Assembly: GCA_914767715.1 (NCBI GenBank)
Contig: OU612073.1
Span: 15,190,001-15,254,000 of the forward strand
Direction: 5' to 3'
Origin: Membranipora membranacea
Lineage: Eukaryota; Bryozoa; Gymnolaemata; Cheilostomatida; Membraniporidae
Length of the DNA stretch: 64,000 nucleotides
This document shows positions 38,201 through 50,500 of this stretch, in pieces (position 1 is the first letter of the stretch; every line of letters starts with the position of its first letter). Made by a program: the position numbers and the translations under genes. The notes below the pieces were generated by a model, which was given only the letters and a program-made list of their open reading frames with translations, searched no databases and was not told the origin of the DNA.

Positions 38201-41200
38201 ATTCTTTCTGCAGTAATATGGTAGTGAATGGAACTTATGCAGCAAGTTGATACCTCACCACATCAATAATACGCTGTTTACTTATAATTAACTCAAGGCC
38301 TGGCAATCCGGAGTTTTCCTCTCACTCTGCCACATAGGATAACTCAAAAACAATTGGCATTTACCTGTACTTTCATATTATCATCCAGCTGTTTTATAGC
38401 CTGGTTTGCTGCCTCCAGTCTATCCTTATCACTACCCTGTTGTTCTAGGAAGGACTGTTTTAGAGCGGCCATGTTAGTCTCTAGCTCTTCACTACGTCTC
38501 TTCTCCATGTCTACGGCGTTTTCTCGCCTCTCCGTTTCTATCGCTCTTAGATCAGCTATAGCTCTGTTTAATCTTTCCTCCCCTGAAAATCATGGTAACT
38601 AGTCAGCATTTTGAATTTACAACCAGCTAGGAGCAATGATACATGAAGTGATATTTGCAGTAGGGATATTCCATCAATCCTCAAAACAAGGTCATTTTTA
38701 CTCCTCCTTTTATTACCCACAACTTTTTGGGTACATTATGAAAAACATCTGTTCAGCCAAAACTAAAAAATGGTGGATAGTTGAAATAATAACTAGTGAC
38801 TTACCCTCCAGACGGGCCTTCTCTCTGGCTTCTGATATTTTCTCAGTCATTTCCTGCTTCAAATTAGCTGCCTGTGTAGCAAGCTCAGCTTTGTGACTCG
38901 CTTCAGCTGTTTTAATTGTGGCTTCAACTCCATCCTTTTCCTTGATGGCCATTTCCCATTTGCCAAAGAGATCGTTAATATGTTTGGCTGGAGCTGGAAT
39001 AAAAGAAAAAATCAATCATTCATCTTGTCAGATAATCTTTTGCAAAACCCATTTTCAGCAGATGATGAAAACGGCTACACATTCCACTGCTTTCGATATT
39101 TTGACGGTGAAATTGAACAGTGATGCTTAGACCCTAAAGTCCTCTGCTGTGGCTACATTACGAAAATGATATTAACGTGAACATGACCAATACAGATATC
39201 AGCATATATATGATCTGCTGATATGATAAGCTGATCAACTACTGAATGTGAATAGCTCAACAGAATTTTGATTTACCTATGTTATGCTATTTTATAGAGG
39301 GAATGAGGTAGAAAAAGCTGTTTTCACAAACAAAAAACAATTCAATGTTAGCATACTAACCATCGGTAGATACTTTGATGTTAACGCCACACTTCTCCAG
39401 TGCGTCTTCTATATCCTGTTGCCAGCTGATCTGAGCCTGCATATTGTCTAATAGTGATTGTTTTATTGTCTGTAGGTTCTCAGGCGCCCCGGTCAGTGTT
39501 ATAGATTGTAGGAGGGATAACTCCTGTTTTAAAGCTGCTGTCAATAACCCATTAGTCCTCGTTCTCGACTGAAAAATATAACAACTCTATGAACTTAGAA
39601 TATTAATTTTTTGATGTTTCATAAATTTTTAATTGTTTTTGTACATAAGCTTGATTCTCCTAAACCCTAGACACAGTAGACAGACTAGACTACGGGCAAG
39701 TGTTTATAGTCGGTAATTTAGGGTGGCCTAATACTTTACTCATCAAAGGTAAATCCAATTGCACACCAAATCCAGAAGAGATCATGTACAGTATTGGTCA
39801 ATCCTATCACATATCAATAAACAAATCACCTGTTGCCACAGTATTGTAAGGCTGAAAACTGGACTGATGACTCGACCGATGACTTACCAGAGATTCAGTG
39901 AGATGAGTTTTCAGTTGTCTAATGGCCTTGTCTCCCTTCTTCTCTTGACCTGAGAGCTGTTTGATCTGATCCTTAAGATCTGTGATCTGTCTCTGCTTCT
40001 CTGTCCTCTCATCTATCAGTTTCTTCAGAGCGTCCATCAGCTCCTCATCTGGGATCCCGTCCTCTGGATACTTAACTCCAGGAGTAGAAAACGCCACCTG
40101 GACCACACGATCTCTGAATCTGTCAGCCTGCATGATAAAACAATATAATAGAGTACCCAAAGAGTATTGACCTCTGAAAACAATAATAGAATCTTAAGTT
40201 AAGATTGGTGATAGTTTGCGATAAGATTGGTACAAGCTAGGAGTAACGGCTTACTCCTTGGTTCAAGGCTGGATTCAAAACCTGTTTTGTTTGCAATAAC
40301 GTCCGATGACTGTTGCAGAGTGGAAAACTTATGAATCAAAATATTTGTTTCTGAAAGTCATCATACCTTTTTAGTAGCTTGCTCATAATCTACTCTGGTG
40401 GCTCTCTCTGTTCTCTGGGCATCGAGGAACTCAGCCTTACAGTGCTGCACCTCAGATTGTAGTCTCATTATTTCAGCGTTAGCGTCGGCTAACTGAACAG
40501 TCTTACGCTCCAACTCTGATTTCATTGTCTTGACGCTGTCCGTCAATTCCTGAATCCTACTCTCTGCATTCTTAAATTGCTAGAGACAAAAGGATTACAA
40601 GAGTCATGATATATGTAAAAAACTGTAGTTGAGGTGAGACAAGTATACAATTTACAAACAAATAAATTTCAGCGGAGACCACTTTATCCAGATCAGCCCA
40701 AACGTGAAAGGAAATCACAGATATGAAAGAAGATTAAAACAATATGTCTGATTGCGTTGATGAAAAAGAATGTGGGTTCAGAACTTCAACAATGGTGGTT
40801 GAAATAGTTTATTGTGATCATTTAGGTAGGCAAACTCTTTGACTTATGATGGAGCAGTTTTATACCTGAAGTGGAACTTTTGGTTCAGAAAGTTTTTTTC
40901 TAGGCTATGAACATGATATTGAGATTAATAAAATGCAGTGCAATGGTGATCTTACATGTAGAACATTAAACAAACATGCGTGATGAGCTTTCAGGTAGCC
41001 AATGTATTGACTCCGTTCTGATTGGCTGCTGGGAAAAAGTTCCCTTCCCAACAACCAATCAGAACCACTACGTTGGCTAGATTCCAGGTGGTGGTCCTAA
41101 AAACTCAGTGTAAAGTAAAGTGTGGGTAACAACTAAAACGGGGTAAAAGTTGTGCCAATTTGAGAAATTAGAGGAACAACAAAGGAGAGAATATTATTTT

Positions 41201-44200
41201 TTCTCTAACACTAAGACCTTACTTTGCTCAATCTATGTTCAGCCTAGTACATCACAATATCATTGTTATAATCATAAAAATGGTAATCTAGACACATCAA
41301 CATTCACGAAGGGCGTGTAAACATGTACAGAGGGAAGACAATCCTAAACTTTTTGTGTTTTTGGGATCTGTGCATGGCGTGTACATTTTAGCCTTCAACG
41401 CTCCACTTCATTGTAGATATATGACAGCTGCAAACATCCCAAACATCCTGAGCATGTTATGGTCAAACTCTCAACCGGCTTATATATGGACAGACAAGAC
41501 AAATAACACAACATTTCTATATCAACAAACATTGTATTAGACTTTATTATCGTGCACAAACAAATCAAACACATTCACCTTTAATGGTAAAGGAGAGCGT
41601 TGATCAAATATGTATTCTTCACAACTCACCAGTCTTAATCCGATAAGCTCCTTATCTCTAGCATTCTCCTCGCTGTCGTCCTGAGCTGATGCCTTCACTC
41701 GTGACATCTTTGATGTCAAGGTCGCAATCTGAACATCTCTGTTTCTCACGTCTTTTTTCAGTTGCTCGATTTCCCTGGTGAGACGGCTGATTGATGTGTC
41801 CTGAAAAAAAAATAAGGTAAGGAGATAGTCCAATAGAATACTTTCCTTGGGGTATCCTTCTACATTGTTCTCCGTACCAGGCTTGCATATTGAATAAAAC
41901 AAAGTTTGGTCATATGATGGATTGTTCCAAGACTTACATACATAAATAATAAATGGAATAGAACAGAAACATGGAATGCCTAAGTCATACCAATGAACTC
42001 TCTCTCCCCCAGGGAGAGAGAGAGTTCATTGGTCATATTTAAAGTTTTGAGACAGACCATTTCATAATAACAAGAGCAGTTAAAAGTAAGAAAAATTAAA
42101 ATATAGATAGGGTGCTTGTCTGCATTCATACGTGTAAAACCCGAGAAACAGCTTCAAAACTAATAACAACACAGAAATCAACAAGTCTACCTTTTCCTGA
42201 AAACTTTCTATTATCTCCTGACAAACAAGCAAGCAGTAGGTAAACATACTGAGAGACAAAGGTGGATGGATCTCTCGCCAACAACACTGATTGAACACGA
42301 ACACTCCTAGAGGAGTAAGTAAGAGTTTAGCTAGAACGAGGGTGACTTAATCTTAGCTAGCAGCTAAGGTGGAAGTGTTTTTATGTAACAAAGATAAAGA
42401 AAATATTAGCTGGCACAGACCCCACTATTTCAAGCTGAAAGGCGAAAATTCTCCTGTCGCAAATACTTCACTCCTCTAGAGGATCCATGTTTTATGAAGA
42501 ACATCGACAAAATACACAATGTTTCACATCATGGTTACAATTTACGACAAATGACCAGATTTCTAACTCAGTAGTGATAATAAGTACCTTAGAGCTCATA
42601 TCTCTCTGAGTTTGATTGACTAGACCAGAGATAATATTCTTATCCTTTCTGACCCTCTCCAGTTCTGCTCTGACTGAGTGTAACTCCTGTAACTTCTCAT
42701 TAAACTCCTGAAGGCTCACAGTGTCCTCAGATATCAGGTTCTTCTTAGCTTTCTCTAGCTTGGATACCTGGTTGGGAAATGAGGGTTATGATAGTATCGT
42801 AGTATAGTATTGTATTAGGTATATACATTAACGTAGTTTGTTATTTTTCAAGTTAATGATTCAGGATACACATATATTTCCTTGGCAAAATTTTACTGGG
42901 GTTGAAGAACATTCAAAAACCGTTATACACTACTCCCACTTTTTGGTGAGCAGGCCTTATTCCATTCGCTTTTCGGCTCTTTTGCTTCCGCTTTCAGCAG
43001 GGGAGATAAACCCTGGGAAACTCCATTAAGACCAAAATTTTTTGAAAGTCAGAATTTTAATTAATTTTGGCAGGTAAGGTGCACACTAGGTCCCTATATT
43101 GCTACACACAGTAGTATGAGCATTCCAATGATACAAAAAAAGTATATCTGTCATTTCTCCTTTAAATTAGACATCAAAAGAGAGTGGTTTGCCCAGGCCA
43201 AGGGGTCGTCTGACGGGGGCATGAGTCGGGGGGGGGGGGCTCAGAGTAGGTTAAAAATGTTTGGATATGGCTTAACCGATGAATTGGGTCTGTTTGGCTG
43301 GCTGGACTTTCCCACACAATAGCCAGTAAGATCAGGTTACACATTGGCTATATGTGGGTTTGGGTTTGAGATGATTTACCTTATCTTTGAGGGCGGCTAT
43401 TTCAGTTTTCTTAGCCTGGAGATCTTTTTCTAGTTTATCTACTACTTTATTAGTATCACTGGACCTCTGTGTAGAGGAAAGCTGTTGTCTTAGTTGTATC
43501 ACTTCACCACTCAGTTGTTCTAATAATAAAATACAGGATAATAATATAATATAATAAAAGATGATATCAATATATTGTAAATAATCTCATAGTGAATAAC
43601 TTTTTTTATCTACCAAAGATATGAATGGTATTTGTAATGTTTGCCATTGAATTTGCCAATCAATCTGATAAGGCCAAGGCAACAAGGTCTCCGTCAATCA
43701 AATGGTATAAATTTTTAGCCAGCTCTTGTTACAGCGCTTTAGTGCAACCTTTAACATTTTGATTTTTTAGTTACATGACACTAACAGAAACCCGATCATT
43801 AATGAATGTTGACTCTGTGAATGGACACACCTTGTCCCCCTCGTAAGTCAGTAAGAATAACATTCAACCCTGATAAGGTTGTTACAACAACATTATACTT
43901 GTGTGTAGTTTAGAGTGTTTGTGTGTTTGATAGCCAGAGCTTGATTGACATGTTATTGCAACCTCATATATAAGTTAGCAAAGACAAAAGCTAAAAAATG
44001 TGTTGGTATGTTATTTGATATTATACACATAACTTTTTTAGAGCTAGCCTAGGTCTGATGGAGTGTGAGTCCTCTAACCCCTTTGGGACTGCTTGTAATG
44101 ACATTACGTTCTCAACTACAACCAACTCATAGGTACGGCTGGTGATGGAACGCGGTTACCGGTAACCACGGGGACTTTTACACAAGATCTAATGGTGCGC

Positions 44201-45485
44201 CCCACCTACTTCAATCTGATATATACAAAGCGTACATTTATCAGTAGGTTTTCACAAACGCATAAATGCAGTTTGTAACAAGATAGCAAGGACATAAATT
44301 TGAATGTTTACCTATTTTGTTGTTTTTCCTCTCGCTGTCTTTATGTATGGCCTGCAGTCTTGTGAGCTCATCTGTTAGTCTAGCTATCTTCTGATCCTTC
44401 TCTTGTTGGAGAGCCACTAGGTCAGTGGTAGGGGAGTCGGCCGCTCTATCCTTACCAGAGCTCACCCAGGTACCTACAACAAGAGTAATAAGTCATAAAT
44501 AACTATGTCTGGCTCAGAAAATACTTACTGCAAGTAGCGTATGTTTTTGTGGTATATAGCTTTGACAGTATATTTCGAGTTAATTTGGACAGAAAAGTAA
44601 TCAGCAGTTGAATGGGTTGATGGGAGTCAATGAAAATGTAAACATTCTGATATATCATTTACCTCTAATAGTTGGAGGTGCCTCAGTAGAAGTCTGACCG
44701 CGTCTAGCCCCAGCACTCAGAGGTCTACTTCTGAGTGAAACTGTGGGGGCTTGTGGTAGTGGCCCGGATGACTGACTGGCCCACATTGGTAAGCCTGCAG
44801 GCTGCTGTGTTTGAGGTAGTTGTGGTAGTCCATGCTCTTGAGGAGGAGGCTGATATGGGTTTCTGGTTATACTGCTGTTTGCCTGCCATCCTCTCTGCTG
44901 AATACTTGGCTATAAAAAAAAAAATCGTTGCAGATTGATAATGCCCTTCAAATGTTGAGCTTGTGGGTTACATCAAGGAACAAATGTATTGATTTCATCC
45001 CTTCCCAAAATTCTTTGCTCATACTCGAGGCAATAAAACTATTGTCACATAGTTCTAATATGGAAGCGATCTGGCTTTATATATGTAGTTGTGTGTTAGA
45101 GGGCAACAAGCTTCCTTTTAACTACTCCTTTATCTGTAAACTTTCCAGGAAACCTCTTTGAATAAATAAATTATCATGAGAAATATCTACTCACATCATC
45201 AAGCTCAAACTGGTAGATAGCACCGCCAAATCCGAATCTGATCTGATCAAAGGGAGCGAGTCGTACAGCGGCATTCTGGATTCGAGTGTCGTTTATGTAA
45301 GTGCCTTGTGCAGAGTTCAAATCTTGTAGTACAAAGCATCCTTCCTCTGGACAGAATTCTATGAGTGCATGTTGTAAGTCTACACTAGGTGCCTGGATGG
45401 TCACATCACAGTTCTCACGACCTACTGTTGTGATCTTAGGTGCTAGGGATAACAGGGTATCTGATGTACGCAGAAATCCTCTCAT
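29251..45485 (-). CDS. FHAD1: FHAD1-like protein: N-terminal FHA domain plus long coiled coil
   Basis: Poorly characterised family; FHA domains bind phosphothreonine. Exons in gene order: 45195-45485, 44663-44909, 44312-44473, 43380-43519, 42588-42767, 42191-42217, 41630-41800, 40367-40579, 39888-40127, 39361-39568, 38805-38993, 38365-38582, 37937-38151, 36873-37022, 34271-34367, 33725-33894, 33194-33305, 32626-32797, 32050-32288, 31370-31542, 30831-30930, 30397-30591, 29850-29993, 29251-29304 (4107 nt, 1368 aa; human FHAD1 is about 1400). The FHA domain (about 1-95) has [29 protein letters not shown] and [11 protein letters not shown] Pro/Gln-rich linker follows, then heptad-rich coiled coil to the end. 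[20 protein letters not shown] lies in the C-terminal third. The start is ATG 45485, the first after an in-frame TGA; the upstream TTG codon is not needed. The last exon ([17 protein letters not shown]) is chosen by a good acceptor and phase; reading through 29850 would instead add eight residues. Confidence 0.93.
29420..29447. repeat. Perfect 28-bp palindrome flanked by a 7-bp direct repeat
   Basis: The half-site CAGGGAGGGTGGGA is followed directly by its exact reverse complement. CTTGAAC occurs immediately before (29413-29419) and immediately after (29448-29454), like a target-site duplication. Half-sites reading CCCACCCTCCCTGCA occur at about 16932 and 34092. It lies in the last intron of the FHAD1-like gene. 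Confidence 0.85.
29532..29753. repeat. 111-bp tandem duplication
   Basis: The segment starting CATCAAAATCTGTGTCTGCC is repeated at an offset of 111 bp (29532 and 29643), essentially identical over the whole unit. It lies in the last intron of the FHAD1-like gene and looks recent. Confidence 0.95.
30060..30290. repeat. Dispersed element with a GGGTGACTTAATGTTAGCT core
   Basis: Contains TTAGGGGTGACTTAATGTTA and GCTAAAGTGGGAG, shared in diverged form with 42302-42483 and about 49070-49150. The core also resembles the reverse complement of the 33-bp minisatellite unit in FOXO intron 4. The ends are not sharply defined. It lies in an intron of the FHAD1-like gene. Confidence 0.45.
31158..31279. 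repeat. Fold-back element of the GATCAAG family, FHAD1 intron
   Basis: The left arm GATCAAGTTTGATCCAGTTT pairs with a right arm that reads, in reverse complement, GATCAGGATTGCTCCAGTTT. The inner CTTTACTGATAGGCCACAGG also folds back, on CTTATCAG. This is the best-preserved member of the family; the core is shared with 50468-50550. About 120 bp, non-coding. Confidence 0.75.
34834..35619 (+). CDS. Nested gene: unknown 106-aa single-pass membrane protein
   Basis: Two exons, 34834-34955 and 35421-35619, joined GT-AG with phase 2 to give 106 aa and a stop. The gene lies wholly inside an intron of the FHAD1-like gene, on the opposite strand. Residues about 12-40 are one hydrophobic segment ([20 protein letters not shown] and on to HLL). 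It is followed at once by a basic cluster, [11 protein letters not shown], which by the positive-inside rule puts the C-terminus in the cytosol. The tail (about 55-106) is polar, with [22 protein letters not shown] and a final VTFS. No signal peptide is needed in this N-out topology. I do not recognise the family. The agreement of splice sites, phase, membrane segment and basic flank argues for a real gene, but it is short and could lack upstream exons. Confidence 0.7.
37484..37866. repeat. 383-bp inverted-repeat element built of CCCAGA/TCTGGG motifs
   Basis: The left end GGTGCACATTGTCCCAG is inverted at the right end as CTGGGACAATGTGAACCACC. The inside is filled with repeats of ATCCCAGA/TCTGGGAT and of AATGTGAACAT. 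It lies in the FHAD1 intron between 37022 and 37937. No coding capacity, so probably a MITE; the superfamily is not assigned and no clear target-site duplication was seen. Confidence 0.75.
41990..42032. repeat. 17-bp-stem hairpin, FHAD1 intron
   Basis: CCAATGAACTCTCTCTC and its reverse complement are separated by about 9 C/G-rich bases. It lies 190 bp downstream on the plus strand from the exon at 41630-41800. Confidence 0.75.
42191..42217 (-). other. FHAD1: 27-nt microexon of the FHAD1-like gene
   Basis: Codes EIIESFQEK, in frame. It has TTTGTCAG as acceptor and GTAGAC as donor. The flanking exons at 42588 and 41630 are also joined in phase without it, so it may be skippable. Confidence 0.6.
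42302..42483. repeat. Dispersed element with inverted TCCTCTAGAGGAGT ends
   Basis: Begins CACTCCTAGAGGAGTAAGTA and ends CTTCACTCCTCTAGAGGA, an inverted pair. The interior has GAGGGTGACTTAATCTTAGC, related to 30060-30290 and to the 33-bp minisatellite of FOXO intron 4. About 180 bp in an FHAD1 intron. Confidence 0.6.
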
Positions 45486-47517
45486 CGTTTGTTTCAAGCT
45501 ACTATGTGACCAATGTGTTATTCACTGCTATTCCTGAAATGGAGAGTTCATACTTTGTTAGAAGCATTTGTGTTTACTGCAATTTGAATTGTGAATGAAG
45601 AGAGAATCAGATTGTTTGTAGAGCTTTCCACCATTATTTAAACCCAGTCAGGGTTGCTATTGGTGGCTTCCCATTATCAATAGCATACTAACTAGTTGGG
45701 TTGTGGTTGATAATTGAATGCGCTCTCACAACAAATCTGGTCAGACCAGGCCAGGCTTGGCAGGGTATGCTTAGCAGCATAAAGCTACTCCCAACTTGAT
45801 ATGGATAGTGCTGAAATTCACTCCTAGTGTGAGCCTTGTAATGCGGTCCAAGAAGTGGCTGCATGACAAGGTTAGTGAGAATAGTCAGCTCAGACAGACT
45901 TGAGCCAAATGATTCAATTGACAGATGGTCTATGCAAAGATGTCTTGTTTTGTACAAGAGTTCAAACTAAACTAAAGCCTGTAAAATTATCTGCTAGGAT
46001 AACTGATTATGCTCACAAGAACTTAAGTTGGGTGATTACTTTCTTTGTGGATTTTAGTTGACAATCAATAATCAATAGCATATAAAAAATAAGTGACCCA
46101 TGTTTGTGGCTGATTTTTGTCATCCACATATGAAATAGAAATGAAATACTTGTTAAACTGAGCAATGAATAGAAAGTTAACAGCTTAATTACAGTTACAG
46201 ATGCTTTAAACAAGTCAAAGCTGTGAATGTTCAAAACTACTGTGTAGTAAGCTACCTCATTAATATGGTATAGTCAGATTTTAGTGCTTGAATGACATTT
46301 GAGGGCACTCTTATTCCACCTTGTGTTGCCTAGTAACATAACATTAAGTAGCCTCAAACAAACAAAAAAGTACTTTCTTTATAACCTCAAAATGTCAAGG
46401 CCAAGTTCTTTACTGCCTCTCAAGCCAAAGAACATGAGCATGAAAATTTCATTTTTCCTTCACACAAGTAAGATTTGAACTTCATTCATGTGAACTAAGT
46501 CATTCAAATATCATACCTTACCTGACTACAGCAACCTCTGAATATTAAGATTAGGATTGTCAATTATACGGAATAAAAACCTGGCTGAATTGTGATTGTG
46601 TGCAGATTGTCTTGTTAAGTTGCATCATCAACAAACTAAATAAGTATCATCATCATCTGGTATTGTAACTTGTTCATTCAATAATTGGTAATTCCAATCA
46701 TTGATTGTGGGTGGTGATTAGCCTGTCTTGACAATCATTGTTCGGACAAAGCTTGTGGGTTTAGTTCAAGTTTAGGTTTAGTTAGAGCGCCTGCCCTTTG
46801 ATGCACAAGTGTTGGAGGTCCTGGGTTCGAATCCCGCTTTTGTATACACTGACTACTCTACTGGGCTCATATATATGACGACCCAGGTGTGCTCCGACCT
46901 GCCTGAAAACTGAGAGCAACTTGGCGCCGAATACGGCGGCCGCGCCCTCAAGGCACTGATATTTCTCAGTCCTCGGACGGAGACAACAGCGATTTTAACC
47001 CACATTTTAACCCAATGATGGGTGGCTGGATATTTGTTGTACAATATAAAAAAAATAGTGGTACCTTTAGAGAGATAGAGAAGTCACACTTGGGAGTGGT
47101 GGTCTCTGGGGTTCAAGACTTGTGATTCACTTCACATTTAGCTAGGCTTGATCAAGAAGTATTTGACTCCCTCCCCTCCAGGTTTTTTGTTGTTGTTGGG
47201 TAGTCAGAACAATGCTAATTCAGACCCTGCTACAACAACAAAGTTACACAAAGGACAAATGATAATAATGCATAAGTGGGATCAGCAGTTGGTGTAATGC
47301 AAGCAATTCTGGTGTGACATATATATCTTTTCTTATATATATTATTTTTAGTTTGAAGGTCTTGCATGGATCCATCAGGTAGACTGGATCCATTGCATGG
47401 TAGATATGCTTTGCTTGCAAGCTCAATTTTGTGGTATTTATTGTTTTACCCATATGCATCTGGATTTTATTTGTAGATATTGAGTTAATAAATTCAACCA
47501 TCTGAGTTTGAGGCAAA
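45486..47517. other. Divergent upstream region of the FHAD1-like gene and Gemin5
   Basis: About 2 kb between genes pointing away from each other. A possible 5' UTR splice acceptor for FHAD1 abuts 45533. Another for Gemin5 ends at 47476 (TTATTTGTAG). The region also carries a tRNA-headed SINE at 46774-47058. No other coding exon was found. Confidence 0.5.
46774..47058 (+). mobile_element. tRNA-derived SINE
   Basis: The head reads GGTTTAGTTAGAGCGCCTGC (A-box-like) followed 40 bases on by GGGTTCGAATCCC (perfect B box, 46823-46835), the internal RNA polymerase III promoter of a tRNA. A tRNA-unrelated GC-richer body follows, with GCCCTCAAGGCACTG and CTCAGTCCTCGGACGGAGAC. An A-rich tail ends near 47058. 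Length is about 285 bp. Flanking target-site duplications are unclear. Confidence 0.7.
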
Positions 47518-50500
47518 ATGGCTCGTATACTTCCGTCATCACCTAACTGGTATTGCAATGCAATCATTGATGTCACTGACGACGGTGTTGTGGCATATGG
47601 TGCCAGGTCTGATGTCAATATACTTCTACTTACCAACACTTCCACATCAGCTACAGCACCAGTTAAAAAGCAACAAACTGTTCATCCTAATGAGACTTCA
47701 ACGGATGAGAAAACAGGTGACGCAAATGATCCCAGCAGTTCAGTTGATGATATGAACAATGGCAACAGGGATTGGGAGAATGACTTTAACAGTTGTGTAT
47801 TGCTGTGCACGCTCTCTCGCCTGCACAAAGAGAAAATGACTAGTGTAAGACTAGTCAAACACGGCGAGCCTGTTTCACATGGTGAACACCATAATTACTC
47901 TCTGTTTACTGGCTCAGATGATGGCAAAGTACGACATTATAAACTCACACGCTCTTCTGATAACACCATGAAATCTCAACTAAGCGCTGAGTATGAGCTT
48001 CCAAGGAATGTAAGTATAGAAGAATAAATAATAGTGTTTGTTTTCCCATAATACTTTGTGCTTATCCATAACTGACATGATTCATGGTTGATGTTTTTAG
48101 ATGGTTTAGCTGTTTCTGAAGGCACAAACATACAAAATATAATATATGTATATGATATAAACATACGCTGTATAATGTGTATAATGTAATATATATATAT
48201 ATATATATATATTATACGCTATGTATAACATATATGGTATATATGCGCTTTCAAAACCTCCAACAATGTATATTGTTATATTTGATATCTACTGTGCACA
48301 ACCTGTGCTATGCTTCCCTCTTGTTGCATGTCATGTGTTTCGCTTCATGACCCAGAAATTAACCGAATGTATATTGATGTTTTCAGTGTAAGGTAACATG
48401 TATAGAAATTTGTGGTGAAGATACAATGGCTATCGGTGATGACAAAAGTAATGTCACATGTTGGAACTGGGCGACAGGAATAACACATGTCAGTAAACTA
48501 GTCAACATCTCTGTACCTGTCTATACAATGGCTCTGAATAAAACAAAAGGCTTACTGGCTGTGGGGTGAGTGCTGTATAAAACGAAAATGGTAATCTTTG
48601 ATATAACAAAATATTCCAATCTTCATCTTGATTTGATATGAGCATGCCACTAAAGTCCGCTATAGGCTTCTACTGTCACTTATATATTGGGTTGCATATA
48701 GTTTAAGTACGTGAGCTCTGGCGGAGTTCAGATGCTTGAACTAAATTGCCTCAACATTGACATTGAGAAACGCTATCGCATCAAGTAAAACACTGGCAGT
48801 GTTGAAAAAAATAAAAATTCTTATCTGCATTTTTTACTGGTTTCTGTTTTTTTTAATTGTCTAAAATTCTTGTTTTAGTTTGAAGAACGGAGGAATATTT
48901 ATATATGAAATATCCACCTACCAGGTTATCACAAGGCTCAAGGGTCACGATGAAGAAATACACTCTATAAGATGGAAACCTGATCAGGTCTCTTCTCATA
49001 TTATTACAGGTAATTATTCATGTTACAGGTAACTTCTTATGGATATTTTTCCTGACATATTTGTCGGTTTGTAGAAACCTAGATGGGTTAATTGTGGAGG
49101 GTGATGTGAGCTAGCACCAATTATCACTATCTAAAGTGAGAGTTTATATAAAGTAAATATTGAGGTTGAATGAGATCTGATTATTTCAATCCCGAGCAAA
49201 ATAGAGAACTTTTCCTCCTGCAGACATTTTACCCCTGTAGGGTACATACATACATACAGGGATTTGTTTACTGTTTTGAACTATTTGCGTTCTATCAAGT
49301 AGTTGTTTGCTTTGATCCACAAAAAGGGTCTCCTGACTATGCTGGCTGTATTGACTGACTCTCACATGAAGGAGGGTGGTCAGATCTACAACATAGCTGA
49401 AAAGCTATATTCCCACCTCACAGCTATATTGACAGAAGCTTGTTTTGCCCAAGTATTAGAAAGCTGAAAGCTGTTGTTGATTGAACAATGCTGATGAGTC
49501 ACCTTCAATGTATCTCATTTAGTGTAGCTTTATTCATCTTGTTGACACCATTTGATGATTTATTCAACCAAGTAATTGGGTGGAACAGCCAACTCCTTTT
49601 ATAAACAAGCTTCCTCGCCAAAAAGCATGGCTCATTCTAATTGAAAGCCCACTGCGTTATCTACATCCCTGACTTTGCGATTAAAGTGGTATTAGTTAGA
49701 GTCACGTTAGAGTTATGTCCAATACTTATAAAATAATACGGTGCATACTGGTATATTTGTATCCTAGTAATACAAAATTGCTGTTAATTCAGACATCAGA
49801 GCGTGGTCCCTGCTCAGCCCATTGCTTTCACAACCTGGTAATTCGAAATTGTAAGTGTAATTTGAAGTTGTCTTCACTGACCAAGGAAGAATGTAACTCC
49901 TTGTTCAGATGACTGTTTTGATAAAGGTGCTCATCACAATATGTATTCAGTATCTATAAACAAATCTGCTAAGCCTGCTTTTTCAATCGAGTGGTTACTA
50001 TAACTACTGTCCACTCAGACATCACTTTTTATTTTCATCACCACTTACATAGTACAGTACAGTTAATGAAATACATCTTTTTTTTGATAAGAAGTCTCTT
50101 TGTAAACTCCCTGAAATATGCCCCATATCAGTTGAAAATGCCTGCAAGTTGGACTTTCGCAATTGAAACATCTCATAATAGAACAAATCCCCAGGTTTCT
50201 AAATCATGTGACCTACACTATACTAATCAAATTACAGGTGATCTTGTATCGACCAGTAAAGACAGAACTATAAGATTATGGGATATTAGCAGTAGAAGAT
50301 GTCTGCTGACAGCTAAGCTACCTTCTAATACAGGTAGTGGGTACAGGAATAAGAGTAATGACAGAGAGAGATTATGGCTTAGTTCTGTGTGGTTACCTAC
50401 TGGTCACATTGTATCCTCCAGTCGCAGGTGAGATAATCAAAACGTAAATCAAGGGAGCCTAAGATTCGAGTTGCCACCCCTTTTACTGATAAGCCGTGGG

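Noticed and set aside
45486-45497. Extending the FHAD1 start upstream to a TTG codon (MKQT)
   Set aside because: TTG is not a normal animal start codon; the ATG at 45485 gives an N-terminus matching the FHA family start.
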